Assembly: GCA_023268425.1 (NCBI GenBank) | Contig: JALRFN010000112.1 | Coordinates: forward strand, 1-9,856 | Source: Burkholderiaceae bacterium | Lineage (GTDB): Bacteria; Pseudomonadota; Gammaproteobacteria; Burkholderiales; Burkholderiaceae_C | DNA: 9,856 bases | Direction: 5' to 3' | Shown: in pieces, positions 1-6,644 of the stretch | Position numbering within the stretch: the first letter of the stretch is position 1 | How the letters are laid out: each line of letters starts with the position of its first letter | The notes under the pieces: model-generated | Databases searched by the model: none | Seen by the model: only the letters and a program-made list of their open reading frames with translations | Told to the model about the DNA's origin: nothing | Position numbers and translations under genes: made by a program

Positions 1-216
1 GTCGCGCAGCCCATGCACCAGCGGCAAGGCAAAGGCGACGGTCTTGCCGCTGCCCGTGCTCGCTTGAGCAATCACATCGCGCCCTGGGAGGGTCAAGGGC
101 AAACTGGCCGCTTGGATGGGCGTCATCTCTAGCCAAGCCAACTGCTGCAAATTGGCTTGCATGGCCTCACTCAAAGGCACAGCAGCAAAACCATGGGGGG
201 TGTTCTCAGTATTCAT
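1..216 (-). CDS. dbpA: DEAD-box ATP-dependent RNA helicase, DbpA-like (N-terminal part, cut by window edge)
   Basis: The first 72 residues of a DEAD-box RNA helicase are present, and the rest lies beyond base 1. The Q motif (MTPIQ, residues 31-35) and Walker A/motif I (AQASTGSGKT, residues 50-59) are intact. The short N-terminus and the LSEAMQANLQQLAWLEMTPIQ-type opening resemble DbpA, which acts on 23S rRNA helix 92 during 50S subunit assembly. The C-terminal RNA-binding domain that defines DbpA is outside the window, so the subfamily is inferred, while the DEAD-box assignment is clear from motif I. ATG at 216-214 is the natural start because the family begins close to this point. There is no Shine-Dalgarno in front of it. 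Instead a GATAAT hexamer ends 6 nt upstream, which could mean a leaderless message. The gene is divergent from the DUF3237 gene. Confidence 0.85.
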   Translation of the reverse strand, partial: MNTENTPHGFAAVPLSEAMQANLQQLAWLEMTPIQAASLPLTLPGRDVIAQASTGSGKTVAFALPLVHGLRD

Positions 217-222
217 CGCCGG

Positions 223-228
223 ATTATC
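223..228 (-). promoter_or_regulatory. Putative -10 element of the DbpA-like gene
   Basis: GATAAT on the minus strand lies 6 nt (ccggcg) before the ATG. Transcription starting about 7 nt after the hexamer would begin at the A of the ATG. No good -35 hexamer is visible at 16-18 nt spacing, so this is a suggestion from one hexamer plus position. Confidence 0.35.
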
Positions 229-241
229 CGCCCCCGCCAGT

Positions 242-269
242 GGCGACACGTCGCCGTGCGCCGCGCACG
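242..269. repeat. Two adjoining inverted repeats in the divergent dbpA/DUF3237 intergenic region
   Basis: GGCGAC-AC-GTCGCC (242-255) is directly followed by CGTGCG-CCG-CGCACG (255-269). Both arms of each repeat are perfect. The first repeat lies where the -35 region of the minus-strand helicase promoter would fall, so an operator is possible. High-GC DNA also produces such palindromes by chance. The rest of the 217-365 gap holds no gene that I can support. Confidence 0.4.
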
Positions 270-365
270 ACCCTTGATTCATCAGTCCCCCGCGCTGCGA
301 TGGGGTGGCAGCTGCTGATCGGGCAGTCACCTGCATGACGCCTGGGACAAGGCGCAAGGGCTGCA

Positions 366-854
366 ATGTGGCCTTTGAAACCACCTCCTGCGTCGATCAT
401 GATCAACAGCCGCCATCTCTTTGACATCCAACTCACCGTTCCACACATCATGGATTTGGGCCAGACCCCGCACGGCGGCCGCAAGATCGCCACCGTGACC
501 GGCGGCGCTTTTCAAGGCGAACGCTTGCGCGGCACCGTGCACCCCAGCGTGGCGGGCGATTGGCTGTTGATGCGCGGCGACGGCGTGTTGACGCTGGACG
601 TGCGCCTGAACCTTGAAACCGGCGACGGCGCCCTCATCCACATGCGCTACCAAGGCATGCGCCACGGCCCTGCTGACATCATGGCCAAAGTCAACGCGGG
701 TGAACCCGTGGACCCCAGCAGCTATTACTTCCGCGTCACCCCCACCTTTGAAACCGCCGCACCACAGTACGCCTGGCTCAACCAACTGCTGGCGGTGGGC
801 ATCGGTGAACGCACGGCTCAAGGCCCGGTTTACAAGGTCTTTGAAATCCTCTGA
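366..854 (+). CDS. DUF3237 (UPF0311) family protein
   Basis: The 162-residue protein matches the DUF3237/UPF0311 family over almost its full length. Recognisable features are a start like SRHLFDIQL, a LGQTPHGGRKI stretch, ITGG-like VTGGAFQGERLRGTV, the DW-L-RGDGV-LDVR core, a GALIHMRYQG strand, EPVDPSSYYFRVTPTFET, and the end WLNQLLAVGIGER followed by VYKVFEIL. The family forms a small single-domain beta-barrel fold and its biochemical role is not established. No signal peptide is visible, so it is probably cytoplasmic. ATG 366 has AAGGG 5 nt upstream. A second ATG at 399 would give a protein starting MINSRHLF, which fits the usual family length better but has no Shine-Dalgarno, so either start is possible. 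No terminator separates it from the dehydrogenase 68 nt downstream, which suggests an operon. Confidence 0.85.
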   Translation: MWPLKPPPASIMINSRHLFDIQLTVPHIMDLGQTPHGGRKIATVTGGAFQGERLRGTVHPSVAGDWLLMRGDGVLTLDVRLNLETGDGALIHMRYQGMRHGPADIMAKVNAGEPVDPSSYYFRVTPTFETAAPQYAWLNQLLAVGIGERTAQGPVYKVFEIL

Positions 855-922
855 GCCCAGCGCAAAACCCACTCAACAGCCACCCCAAGGCCAAACGCAA
901 ACACACCGCAACGGAGAAACCA

Positions 923-1687
923 ATGGAACTCTTCAACCTCAAAGGCCAAGTCGCCATCGTCACCGGCTCCTCGCGCGGCATCGGAAAAGCCATTGCCTAC
1001 CGACTCGCTGAACACGGCGCCAAAGTCGTCATCTCATCACGCAAACTCGACGCCTGCGAACCCGTGGCCGCTGAAATCAACGCGCAATTTGGCGACGACA
1101 CCGCCTTCGCCCATGCCGCCAACATCTCCTCCAAAGAAGCCCTGCAATCGTTGGTTGATGCCACGCTGGCACGCTGGGGCCGCATTGACACCCTCGTGTG
1201 CAACGCCGCGAGCAACCCCTACTACGGCCCCATGGGCGGCATCACCGATGACCAATTCCGCAAGGTGCTGGACAACAACATCGTCTCCAACCACTGGCTG
1301 ATCAACATGGTGGCGCCGCAAATGCGCCAGCGTGGCGACGGCAGCATCGTCATCGTCTCGTCGATTGGCGGCCTGCGCGGCTCGGACATCATCGGCGCCT
1401 ACTGCATCAGCAAAGCCGCCGACATGCAACTCGCCCGCAACCTGGCCCATGAGTTCGGCCCGCAAAACGTGCGCGTCAACTGCATCGCCCCCGGCCTCAT
1501 CCAGACCGACTTCGCCCGCGCCCTGTGGGAAGACCAAGAACGCTTGGCCGAGCGCAACGAAACCACCCCCCTGCGCCGCATCGGTCAACCCGACGAAATC
1601 GCCGGTGCTGCCGTTTACCTGGCTGCACCCGCTTCTCGCTTCATGACAGGCCAAACCTTGGTGGTGGACGGCGGCGTGACGATTTGA
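923..1687 (+). CDS. Short-chain dehydrogenase/reductase, DHRS4-like clade
   Basis: This is a 254-residue classical SDR with a Rossmann fold using NAD(P)H. Seen directly are the cofactor glycine motif TGSSRGIG (residues 14-21), NAAS (94-97), catalytic Ser147 in VSSIGG, and Tyr160/Lys164 of the YxxxK motif (YCISK). Arg18 and the SSRK sequence at the end of the second beta strand favour NADP(H). The sequences NAASNPYYG and APGLIQTDFARALWED closely resemble the DHRS4-type reductases that act on carbonyl compounds. The actual substrate cannot be read from sequence, and 3-oxoacyl or other ketone reduction is possible. The start is secure: GGAG at 913-916 sits 6 nt before the ATG. It ends in the usual VVDGG C-terminus. 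It probably shares a transcript with the upstream DUF3237 gene. Confidence 0.93.
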   Translation: MELFNLKGQVAIVTGSSRGIGKAIAYRLAEHGAKVVISSRKLDACEPVAAEINAQFGDDTAFAHAANISSKEALQSLVDATLARWGRIDTLVCNAASNPYYGPMGGITDDQFRKVLDNNIVSNHWLINMVAPQMRQRGDGSIVIVSSIGGLRGSDIIGAYCISKAADMQLARNLAHEFGPQNVRVNCIAPGLIQTDFARALWEDQERLAERNETTPLRRIGQPDEIAGAAVYLAAPASRFMTGQTLVVDGGVTI

Positions 1688-1702
1688 ATGGGATCGTTTG
1701 AC

Positions 1703-1718
1703 CCAGCGCAAACGCTGG
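1703..1718 (+). other. Short stem-loop after the SDR gene
   Basis: CCAGCG-CAAA-CGCTGG forms a perfect 6-bp hairpin 15 nt after the SDR stop codon. No T-run follows, so it is not a standard intrinsic terminator. It may protect the message 3' end or be incidental. Confidence 0.35.
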
Positions 1719-1751
1719 CCACGCGTCTCATGTCCCGCCTGAGCCGCGGGG

Positions 1752-1757
1752 TAACAT
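1752..1757 (+). promoter_or_regulatory. Putative -10 element of the exporter operon
   Basis: TAACAT lies 6 nt (gcgcct) before the GTG start of the membrane-fusion protein gene. There is no Shine-Dalgarno between them, which would fit initiation on a leaderless or near-leaderless transcript. No convincing -35 hexamer is seen. Confidence 0.3.
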
Positions 1758-1763
1758 GCGCCT

Positions 1764-2744
1764 GTGAACGCACCGAACCGCTTTTCCCTGTGGCGCCGAC
1801 CCTTTGTGTGGCTCGGTCTGCTGGCATTGGCCGCGTGCTCAGAGCCAGCATCCACCCATTGGTCGGGCTACGCAGAGTCTGATGCCACTCGGGTGGCGGT
1901 CCCCATCGCGGGGCGGTTGACGCAATTGCCTGTGCGCGCGGGTGACCACGTGGCGGCGGGGGCAACCTTGTTTGCGCTGGACGACACTTCAGTACAAGCC
2001 GACCGCGCACGCGCGGCGGCCCAAGTGAGTCAAGCGCAAGCCCAATCGCGCAACTTGGATTCTGGGCGACGAGACGCCGAATTGGCGGTCACCCAAGCGC
2101 AGTTGGTCCAGGCGCAAGCCCTGCTGAACGAGGCTCAAGCCAATCATGCACGCCTGGAGGCCTTGCGGCAGCAAGGCTTCATCAGCCCTGCCCAGGTCGA
2201 GACCGCTGAGCACAACCTCAAGCAAGCGCAGGCCAAAGTGGCTGAGCTGCAAGCGGCCTTGCACGCCGCACAACTGCCTGCCCGCGTGGCCGAACGCGAC
2301 GCTTCAGAGGCTGGTGTCGACGCGGCCACGCAAGCCCTGCGCGCTCAAGACTGGCGCGTGCAAGAAACCCAAGCCCACGCCCCCTTGGAGGCTTTGGTTG
2401 AAGAAACTTATTTCAAGGTGGGCGAGTGGGTGCCTGCGGGCCAAGCGGTGGTCTCGCTGCGACCTCGTGACGGACTCAAGTTGCGCTTTTTTGTCCCCGA
2501 ATCCGACATCGGCCGCGTCAAGCTCGGCCAAAGCTTGGCGGTGGTGTGCGATGGCTGCGCGGCATCGACCCAAGCCAAGGTCAGTCGCATCGCCAGCCAA
2601 CCCGAGTACACGCCGCCCGTGATTTACTCCAACGCGCAGCGCGCCAAACTCGTGTTTGCGGTGGAAGCCACGCTACCCGCTGACGCCACGGTGCACCCTG
2701 GGCAACCGGTCGAGGTGATGCGCAGCGCTGCTGAGGCGCAATGA
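1764..2744 (+). CDS. HlyD-family membrane-fusion (periplasmic adaptor) lipoprotein of an ABC exporter
   Basis: This 326-residue adaptor links an inner-membrane ABC exporter to an outer-membrane channel. It starts with a lipoprotein signal peptide: basic WRR, a hydrophobic stretch, and lipobox ALAAC with Cys25 as lipidation site (+2 Ser, +3 Glu). A biotinyl-lipoyl half-domain follows at about residues 40-72 (VAVPIAGRLTQLPVRAGD). A long Ala/Gln-rich coiled-coil hairpin spans about 73-190, then the second lipoyl half (YFKVGEWVPAGQAVVSL) and a beta-barrel region. PEYTPPVIYSNAQRAKLVF near residue 280 is typical of the YbhG/YhiI subgroup. The start is GTG, since the nearby ATG at 1756 runs straight into a stop. 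The stop overlaps the ATPase start as ATGA, indicating translational coupling. No TetR-type regulator lies next to it, unlike E. coli ybhG. The substrate is unknown; drugs or other small hydrophobic compounds are plausible. Confidence 0.88.
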   Translation: MNAPNRFSLWRRPFVWLGLLALAACSEPASTHWSGYAESDATRVAVPIAGRLTQLPVRAGDHVAAGATLFALDDTSVQADRARAAAQVSQAQAQSRNLDSGRRDAELAVTQAQLVQAQALLNEAQANHARLEALRQQGFISPAQVETAEHNLKQAQAKVAELQAALHAAQLPARVAERDASEAGVDAATQALRAQDWRVQETQAHAPLEALVEETYFKVGEWVPAGQAVVSLRPRDGLKLRFFVPESDIGRVKLGQSLAVVCDGCAASTQAKVSRIASQPEYTPPVIYSNAQRAKLVFAVEATLPADATVHPGQPVEVMRSAAEAQ

Positions 2745-3703
2745 ACGAGCGGACTGCGCGAAACGACGACGAGGTGATCGCCGTCACCGGTTTGACCAAG
2801 CGTTACGGTGCGCGTGCAGTTGTCGACGACATCGACATCAGTGTTGAACGTGGGCGCATCTGTGGCTTCCTCGGCCCCAATGGCAGCGGCAAGACCACCA
2901 CCTTGCGCATGCTGTGTGGGCTGCTCAAACCCGACGCGGGCCAGGGGCGCTGCCTGGGGCTGGACCTCAACACCCACGCCGCCGCCATCAAGCGCCAAGT
3001 CGGTTACATGACGCAGAAATTCGGCCTCTACGAAGATTTGTCGATCCGCCAAAACCTGGACTTCGTGGCGCGCTTGTTCGGGCTGCCTCAGCGCCGAGAC
3101 GCCGTAGACGCCTCGTTGGAGCGCTTGGGCCTGCAAACCCGCCAACACCAACTGGCCGGCGCCTTGTCTGGTGGCTGGAAACAGCGACTGGCACTGGCGG
3201 CCTGCTTGATCCACGAGCCTCAATTGCTGTTGCTGGACGAACCCACCGCGGGCGTAGACCCACGCGCCCGGCGTGACTTTTGGGACGAAATCCATGTCTT
3301 GGCCAGCGAAGGGGTGACGGTCTTGGTCTCGACCCACTACATGGACGAAGCCGAACGTTGCCACGAATTGATCTACATCGCCTACGGCAAGATTTTGGCC
3401 CGAGGCACCGAAAGCCAAATCATTGGTGAGGCCAATCTGCAAGTGCGTGCGGTCAGCGGCTTGCGCGACAGCCGGGCCATTGAGGCGCTCAAACAGGCTC
3501 CTGGCATCTTGAGCGCAGCGGCGTTTGGCAGCGCCCTGCATGTGGCCGCCCACAACCGCGATGCCCTGGACCAAGCGCTGACGCCCTTGCTCAGCGCCAA
3601 TCCCGGCCTGCACATCCAAGACACCGAGGCTAACTTGGAAGACGTCTTCATCAGCCTGATTGCTCAAGCGCGCGACAACTTTGCGCCGGGAGATGCGGCA
3701 TGA
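2741..3703 (+). CDS. ABC transporter ATP-binding protein (YbhF/YhiH-type, ABC-2 exporter)
   Basis: This is a 320-residue single nucleotide-binding-domain ATPase that powers the exporter made with its two neighbours. All key motifs are intact: Walker A GPNGSGKTT (residues 45-53), Q-loop Gln92, ABC signature LSGGWKQR (142-149), Walker B LLLLDEP (162-168) with catalytic Glu167, the D-loop AGVD, and switch His199 in STHYMDEAE. The C-terminal 100 residues are the small regulatory-like domain common in ABC-2 ATPases. E. coli YbhF is about 580 residues with two fused nucleotide-binding domains. This protein has one domain and presumably works as a homodimer. It overlaps the adaptor gene upstream (ATGA at 2741-2744) and the permease gene downstream (ATGA at 3700-3703), so the three are very likely made in a fixed ratio from one message. 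Confidence 0.93.
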   Translation: MNERTARNDDEVIAVTGLTKRYGARAVVDDIDISVERGRICGFLGPNGSGKTTTLRMLCGLLKPDAGQGRCLGLDLNTHAAAIKRQVGYMTQKFGLYEDLSIRQNLDFVARLFGLPQRRDAVDASLERLGLQTRQHQLAGALSGGWKQRLALAACLIHEPQLLLLDEPTAGVDPRARRDFWDEIHVLASEGVTVLVSTHYMDEAERCHELIYIAYGKILARGTESQIIGEANLQVRAVSGLRDSRAIEALKQAPGILSAAAFGSALHVAAHNRDALDQALTPLLSANPGLHIQDTEANLEDVFISLIAQARDNFAPGDAA

Positions 3704-4842
3704 GCGCACTCATGCGCTGGTCGCCACAACGCATGTGGGCCATCTTCATCAAAGAGTTTCAGCAAATCATGCGCGATCGGCTGACCTTTGCCATGGCTGT
3801 GGGCATTCCGATCTTGCAGCTGATTTTGTTTGGCTACGCGATCAACACCGACCCCAAACAACTGCCCACGGTGGTGGTCAGCGCCGACGCCTCCACGCTG
3901 TCGCGCAGCGTGATCGCTGCGATGCAAAACACCGGCTACTTTCGCATCACGCACCAAACCACCAGCGAGCACGAAGCCGATCAACTGATCGCCACTGGGC
4001 AAGCGCAGTTCATGATCGTCATCCCGCCGCACTTTGAACGCGACCTCGTGCGCGGTGAACACCCAGCGATCTTGGTCGCCGCTGACGCGACCGACCCAGC
4101 CGCTGCGGGCAATGCCATCGCGGCTTTGGCCAACCTGCCCACGCAGTCGTTACAACACGACCTGGTGGGCCCATTGGCCCGCTTGCGCAGCGGTCCACCG
4201 CCCTTTGAGGTACGCGTGCACAAACGCTACAACCCCGAGGGCTTGTCGCGCTACAACATCGTTCCCGGGTTGATTGGCACCATCTTGACCATGACCCTGG
4301 TGATGCTGACCGCCCTGGCCATGACCCGCGAGCGTGAGCGCGGCACCATGGAATTTTTGCTCTCGACTCCCGTGCGCCCCGCTGAAGTCATGGTCGGCAA
4401 GATCTTGCCCTACGTCTTGATGGGCTACGTCCAGTTGGGCGTTATTTTGGGCGCTGCTTCGGCGCTCTTTCAAGTGCCCATGGTTGGCAGCGCTGCCCTG
4501 CTGCTGGCCATGATCGGGATCTTCATCGTCGCCAATTTGTCGGTGGGTTTCACCTTCTCCACCATCGCACGCAACCAGTTGCAAGCGATGCAAATGACCT
4601 TTTTCTTCTTCTTACCCTCGTTGCTGCTGTCGGGTTTCATGTTCCCCTTTCGCGCCATGCCAGAGTGGGCACAGCGCATCGGCGAGGTGCTGCCGCTGAC
4701 GCACTTCCTGCGCATCGTGCGCGGCATCATGCTCAAAGGCAACACGGCGCCCGAGCTTGCTGCCGAAGTTTGGCCCATGCTGGCCTTCATGCTCGTGGCC
4801 GGCACCGTGGCACTCAAGCGCTACAAGCAAACGCTGGATTGA
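3700..4842 (+). CDS. ABC-2 type permease of the exporter (YbhS/YbhR/YhhJ-like)
   Basis: This 380-residue inner-membrane permease has ABC-2 topology. After a cytoplasmic amphipathic start (MWAIFIKEFQQIMRDR) comes one membrane segment at about residues 28-48. A soluble periplasmic domain of roughly 140 residues follows, then five more membrane segments at about 187-208, 238-258, 262-290, 299-317 and 358-372. The cytoplasmic loop after the second segment carries the family-typical RERERGTMEFLLSTPVRPAE, which couples to the ATPase. FFFFLPSLLLSGFMFPF and LPLTHFLRIVRGIMLKG are also typical. E. coli ybhGFSR has two permease genes. Here there is one, so a homodimer is inferred. It is the last gene of the operon; the gene that follows is convergent, and a strong hairpin lies 34 nt after the stop codon. 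Confidence 0.93.
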   Translation: MSALMRWSPQRMWAIFIKEFQQIMRDRLTFAMAVGIPILQLILFGYAINTDPKQLPTVVVSADASTLSRSVIAAMQNTGYFRITHQTTSEHEADQLIATGQAQFMIVIPPHFERDLVRGEHPAILVAADATDPAAAGNAIAALANLPTQSLQHDLVGPLARLRSGPPPFEVRVHKRYNPEGLSRYNIVPGLIGTILTMTLVMLTALAMTRERERGTMEFLLSTPVRPAEVMVGKILPYVLMGYVQLGVILGAASALFQVPMVGSAALLLAMIGIFIVANLSVGFTFSTIARNQLQAMQMTFFFFLPSLLLSGFMFPFRAMPEWAQRIGEVLPLTHFLRIVRGIMLKGNTAPELAAEVWPMLAFMLVAGTVALKRYKQTLD

Positions 4843-4875
4843 AGCACCCAAGCCAGTTGGGCACCTGGCAAGCAA

Positions 4876-4897
4876 AAGGCCCCGTTCGCGGGGCCTT
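4876..4897. terminator. Shared hairpin terminator between convergent exporter operon and rhodanese gene
   Basis: A perfect 9-bp stem AAGGCCCCG/CGGGGCCTT closes a TTCG loop. On the minus strand it is followed by TTTT, so it is best as the terminator of the rhodanese gene, whose stop is about 40 nt upstream of it. On the plus strand only two T remain, so it is weaker for the exporter operon. Confidence 0.75.
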
Positions 4898-4937
4898 GGC
4901 GACTTGCCCGCCGCAGTGAGCTGGTGGTTTCACCCAA

Positions 4938-5522
4938 TCAAAAGGCATCTTTGATGACGGTGAAACCCAAAGCGTCCCAATCCAGCATGCCGCCGCGGTA
5001 GTAGTAAATTTTGTCCGCGGGGAAGCCCTCACGCACCATCGCGGCGATGGCAATCGGGCTTTGCGGGCACACGGGACCGTTGCAAAAGGCGTAGACCTTT
5101 TTCGCTTGCGCGCAAGCCCAAGCTTGGCCCTTGCGCTCACAGCCCAGCTCGTTGAGGCGCGAGGCCACTTCGGTGTAGGGGATACCCACGGAACCTGGGA
5201 TGGTGCCCTTCACCCGGTCGCTGGTCTCACGCATGTCCACGACCATGCTGTTGCCTCGGTCTTGCAGGGCTTGCAAGATTTCGATTTCACCCACTGGGTG
5301 CACGCCAGGCTGGGGCACCACGGCTTGCAAGACGCCACCGTTTTTGGCACAGGGCGTCATTTTGCGGGTGATGGTGATCGGGCCGTCATCGGTTTTGATG
5401 GTGACCGAGCTGACGTCTTTTTGGATGTTCAAAGGCGTGCCCACTGCAATTTCTTTGGCTTGAGCAAATGCGACGCCCTGCACCATCAGTCCCAAGCTGA
5501 TTGCCATCAACAACTTTTTCAT
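4938..5522 (-). CDS. Exported rhodanese-like domain protein
   Basis: This 194-residue protein has a clear Sec signal peptide (MKKLL, hydrophobic core, cleavage after AFA at residue 20), so it should be periplasmic. A rhodanese domain fills about residues 77-190: VVDMRE (94-99), KGTIPGSVGIPY (105-116), the active-site strand and loop beginning AFCNGPVCPQS (145-155), and the closing YYYRGGMLDWDALGF (173-187). Rhodaneses carry sulfur as a persulfide on a loop cysteine. Here Cys147 is in the expected place and Cys152 sits in the same loop (CX4C), which is unusual. The region at 21-76 contains another Cys58 and has no recognised fold. GGAG lies 5 nt before the ATG. Substrate and partner are unknown; periplasmic sulfur transfer or thiol redox work is an inference. 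It is convergent with the exporter operon and divergent from the hydrolase. Confidence 0.85.
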   Translation of the reverse strand: MKKLLMAISLGLMVQGVAFAQAKEIAVGTPLNIQKDVSSVTIKTDDGPITITRKMTPCAKNGGVLQAVVPQPGVHPVGEIEILQALQDRGNSMVVDMRETSDRVKGTIPGSVGIPYTEVASRLNELGCERKGQAWACAQAKKVYAFCNGPVCPQSPIAIAAMVREGFPADKIYYYRGGMLDWDALGFTVIKDAF

Positions 5523-5577
5523 GTCGTCTCCAAGAGTTTTTGAATCGTGCGCAGTCTAGTGAGCCACCCGCCAGCCG

Positions 5578-5595
5578 GATTGAGAAAAATCAATC
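5578..5595. repeat. Inverted repeat in the rhodanese/hydrolase divergent region
   Basis: GATTGA-N6-TCAATC is perfect over 6 bp per arm and AT-rich compared with its surroundings. It starts 55 nt upstream of the rhodanese start and about 130 nt upstream of the hydrolase start. Its size and spacing would suit a dimeric regulator such as a LysR-type protein, but no regulator gene is present in the window. Confidence 0.4.
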
Positions 5596-5713
5596 GCCCA
5601 CTTCCCCGCTGCCCCGTCTGAGCTAGGCGAGCAAAAGTCCTGCTTGCATGCGCTGTCACCCAGCGGCTAGGCACACGGATAGACGCCGCTTAAGCTGGGG
5701 TTTCATCTGCATT

Positions 5714-5718
5714 GGAGG
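5714..5718 (+). promoter_or_regulatory. Shine-Dalgarno that fixes the TTG start of the hydrolase
   Basis: GGAGG with 5 nt to TTG at 5724 is the strongest ribosome binding site in the window. It overlaps the other possible start (TTG 5712), so that start cannot be the one it serves. Confidence 0.8.
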
Positions 5719-5723
5719 TCACC

Positions 5724-6425
5724 TTGAGCACTTATGTCTTGGTTCACGGCGCCTGGTCGGGCGCGCATGGTTTTCGCGACGTTCGTCGCTTGCTGCAAGC
5801 CCAAGGTCACGAGGTGTTCACGCCGGCGTTGACCGGCATCGGCGCCCGCGTGCATTTGGCCAGTCCGCAGGTCACCCTGGACACACACATCCAAGACGTC
5901 GTCAACTTGGTCTTGTACGAAGACTTGCGCGACTTGGTGTTGTTGGGTTTTTCTTATGGCGGCATGGTGGTCACGGGCGCCTTGGCCCACATCGCCGAGC
6001 GCGTGCGCCACTTGGTTTACCTCGACGCCTTTGTGCCCAAAGATGGCGAGTCGGTGATGGATTTGGTGGCGGGCCGCCGCCCCCCAACGGGCTTGGGCGC
6101 CCCGGCGTTTCTGCCGCCTGCGCCGCGTGCTTACGACAGCGCCGAACAACAAGCGTTTCACGACCCGCGCCGCGTGGCGCAGCCGCTGGGCACCTTTGCG
6201 CAGCCCGTGCGCTTGGCCCAAGCGCTGGAGCAATACCCGTTCACACGCACCTACATCCGCGCTACTGAAGACGACCACAGCGCCGAGTCCGATCAACGCT
6301 TTGCCCACGCGGCAGCACATGCTCGTGACTCAGCGCACTGGGCTTATCACGAGATCGACACCAATCACATGGTGCCAATGAACCGCCCGCGAGACCTGGC
6401 CAATATCCTCTTGGCCTTAGCCTGA
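5724..6425 (+). CDS. Alpha/beta hydrolase (esterase-like)
   Basis: This 233-residue cytoplasmic serine hydrolase belongs to the small alpha/beta-hydrolase group that includes plant salicylate-esterase-like enzymes and bacterial EstC-type esterases. Seen directly are the oxyanion region VLVHGAWSG (residues 5-13), the nucleophile elbow GFSYGG with Ser77, an acidic cluster TEDDHS at 181-186 that should supply the catalytic acid, and His215 in DTNHMVPMNRP. The substrate cannot be told from sequence. The start is TTG 5724, set by GGAGG 5 nt upstream; a TTG 12 nt earlier overlaps that site and is rejected. The gene stands alone, divergent from the rhodanese gene, with the terminator at 6519-6548 about 94 nt after its stop. 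Confidence 0.88.
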   Translation: MSTYVLVHGAWSGAHGFRDVRRLLQAQGHEVFTPALTGIGARVHLASPQVTLDTHIQDVVNLVLYEDLRDLVLLGFSYGGMVVTGALAHIAERVRHLVYLDAFVPKDGESVMDLVAGRRPPTGLGAPAFLPPAPRAYDSAEQQAFHDPRRVAQPLGTFAQPVRLAQALEQYPFTRTYIRATEDDHSAESDQRFAHAAAHARDSAHWAYHEIDTNHMVPMNRPRDLANILLALA

Positions 6426-6503
6426 CTGCGGCGCGCACCAGCCAACGGCGTCGCAAGCTGTCCACACGCCGAAAATAAATCCCCATCATTCGGGTAAACC
6501 CGA

Positions 6504-6509
6504 TACAAT
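6504..6509 (+). promoter_or_regulatory. Possible -10 element upstream of the RhlE-like helicase
   Basis: TACAAT follows the small palindrome CGGGT-AA-ACCCG (6491-6502). It is the best -10-like hexamer between the hydrolase and the helicase. No -35 match is seen at 17 nt. If used, transcription would start near 6516 and run at once into the hairpin at 6519-6540. Confidence 0.3.
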
Positions 6510-6518
6510 GCGCCCACC

Positions 6519-6548
6519 AGCCGACACCAGGGTGTCGGCTGTTTTTTT
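6519..6548 (+). terminator. Intrinsic terminator between hydrolase and RhlE-like helicase
   Basis: A perfect 10-bp stem AGCCGACACC/GGTGTCGGCT with an AG loop is followed by G and seven T. It is a strong plus-strand rho-independent terminator. It most simply ends the hydrolase transcript. Because a possible -10 lies just upstream, it might also be an attenuator in the helicase leader. Confidence 0.85.
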
Positions 6549-6644
6549 GCATCTGCCGCAACACGCTGTTTGATTCGCGCCCAAGACTTGGTCTTGATCC
6601 GCGCCTCTGGCTCTCGCACGATTTGATGTGCATCCAAGCCTGTC

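Noticed and set aside
1037..1855. A 272-codon minus-strand open frame across the SDR gene
   Set aside because: It is opposite an intact SDR with full catalytic residues and shows no family resemblance.
1688..1882. Small 64-codon frame starting directly after the SDR stop (TGAATG)
   Set aside because: It runs into the adaptor gene in another frame, shows no protein-like features, and the adaptor's lipoprotein signal peptide in the overlapping frame is convincing.
2624..3709. A 361-codon minus-strand open frame opposite the ABC ATPase
   Set aside because: It is a shadow of the ATPase gene: the plus frame has every ABC motif and the minus translation is compositionally odd.
5712..5723. Upstream TTG start for the alpha/beta hydrolase
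   Set aside because: It overlaps the GGAGG that serves TTG 5724, and hydrolase homology begins just after 5724.
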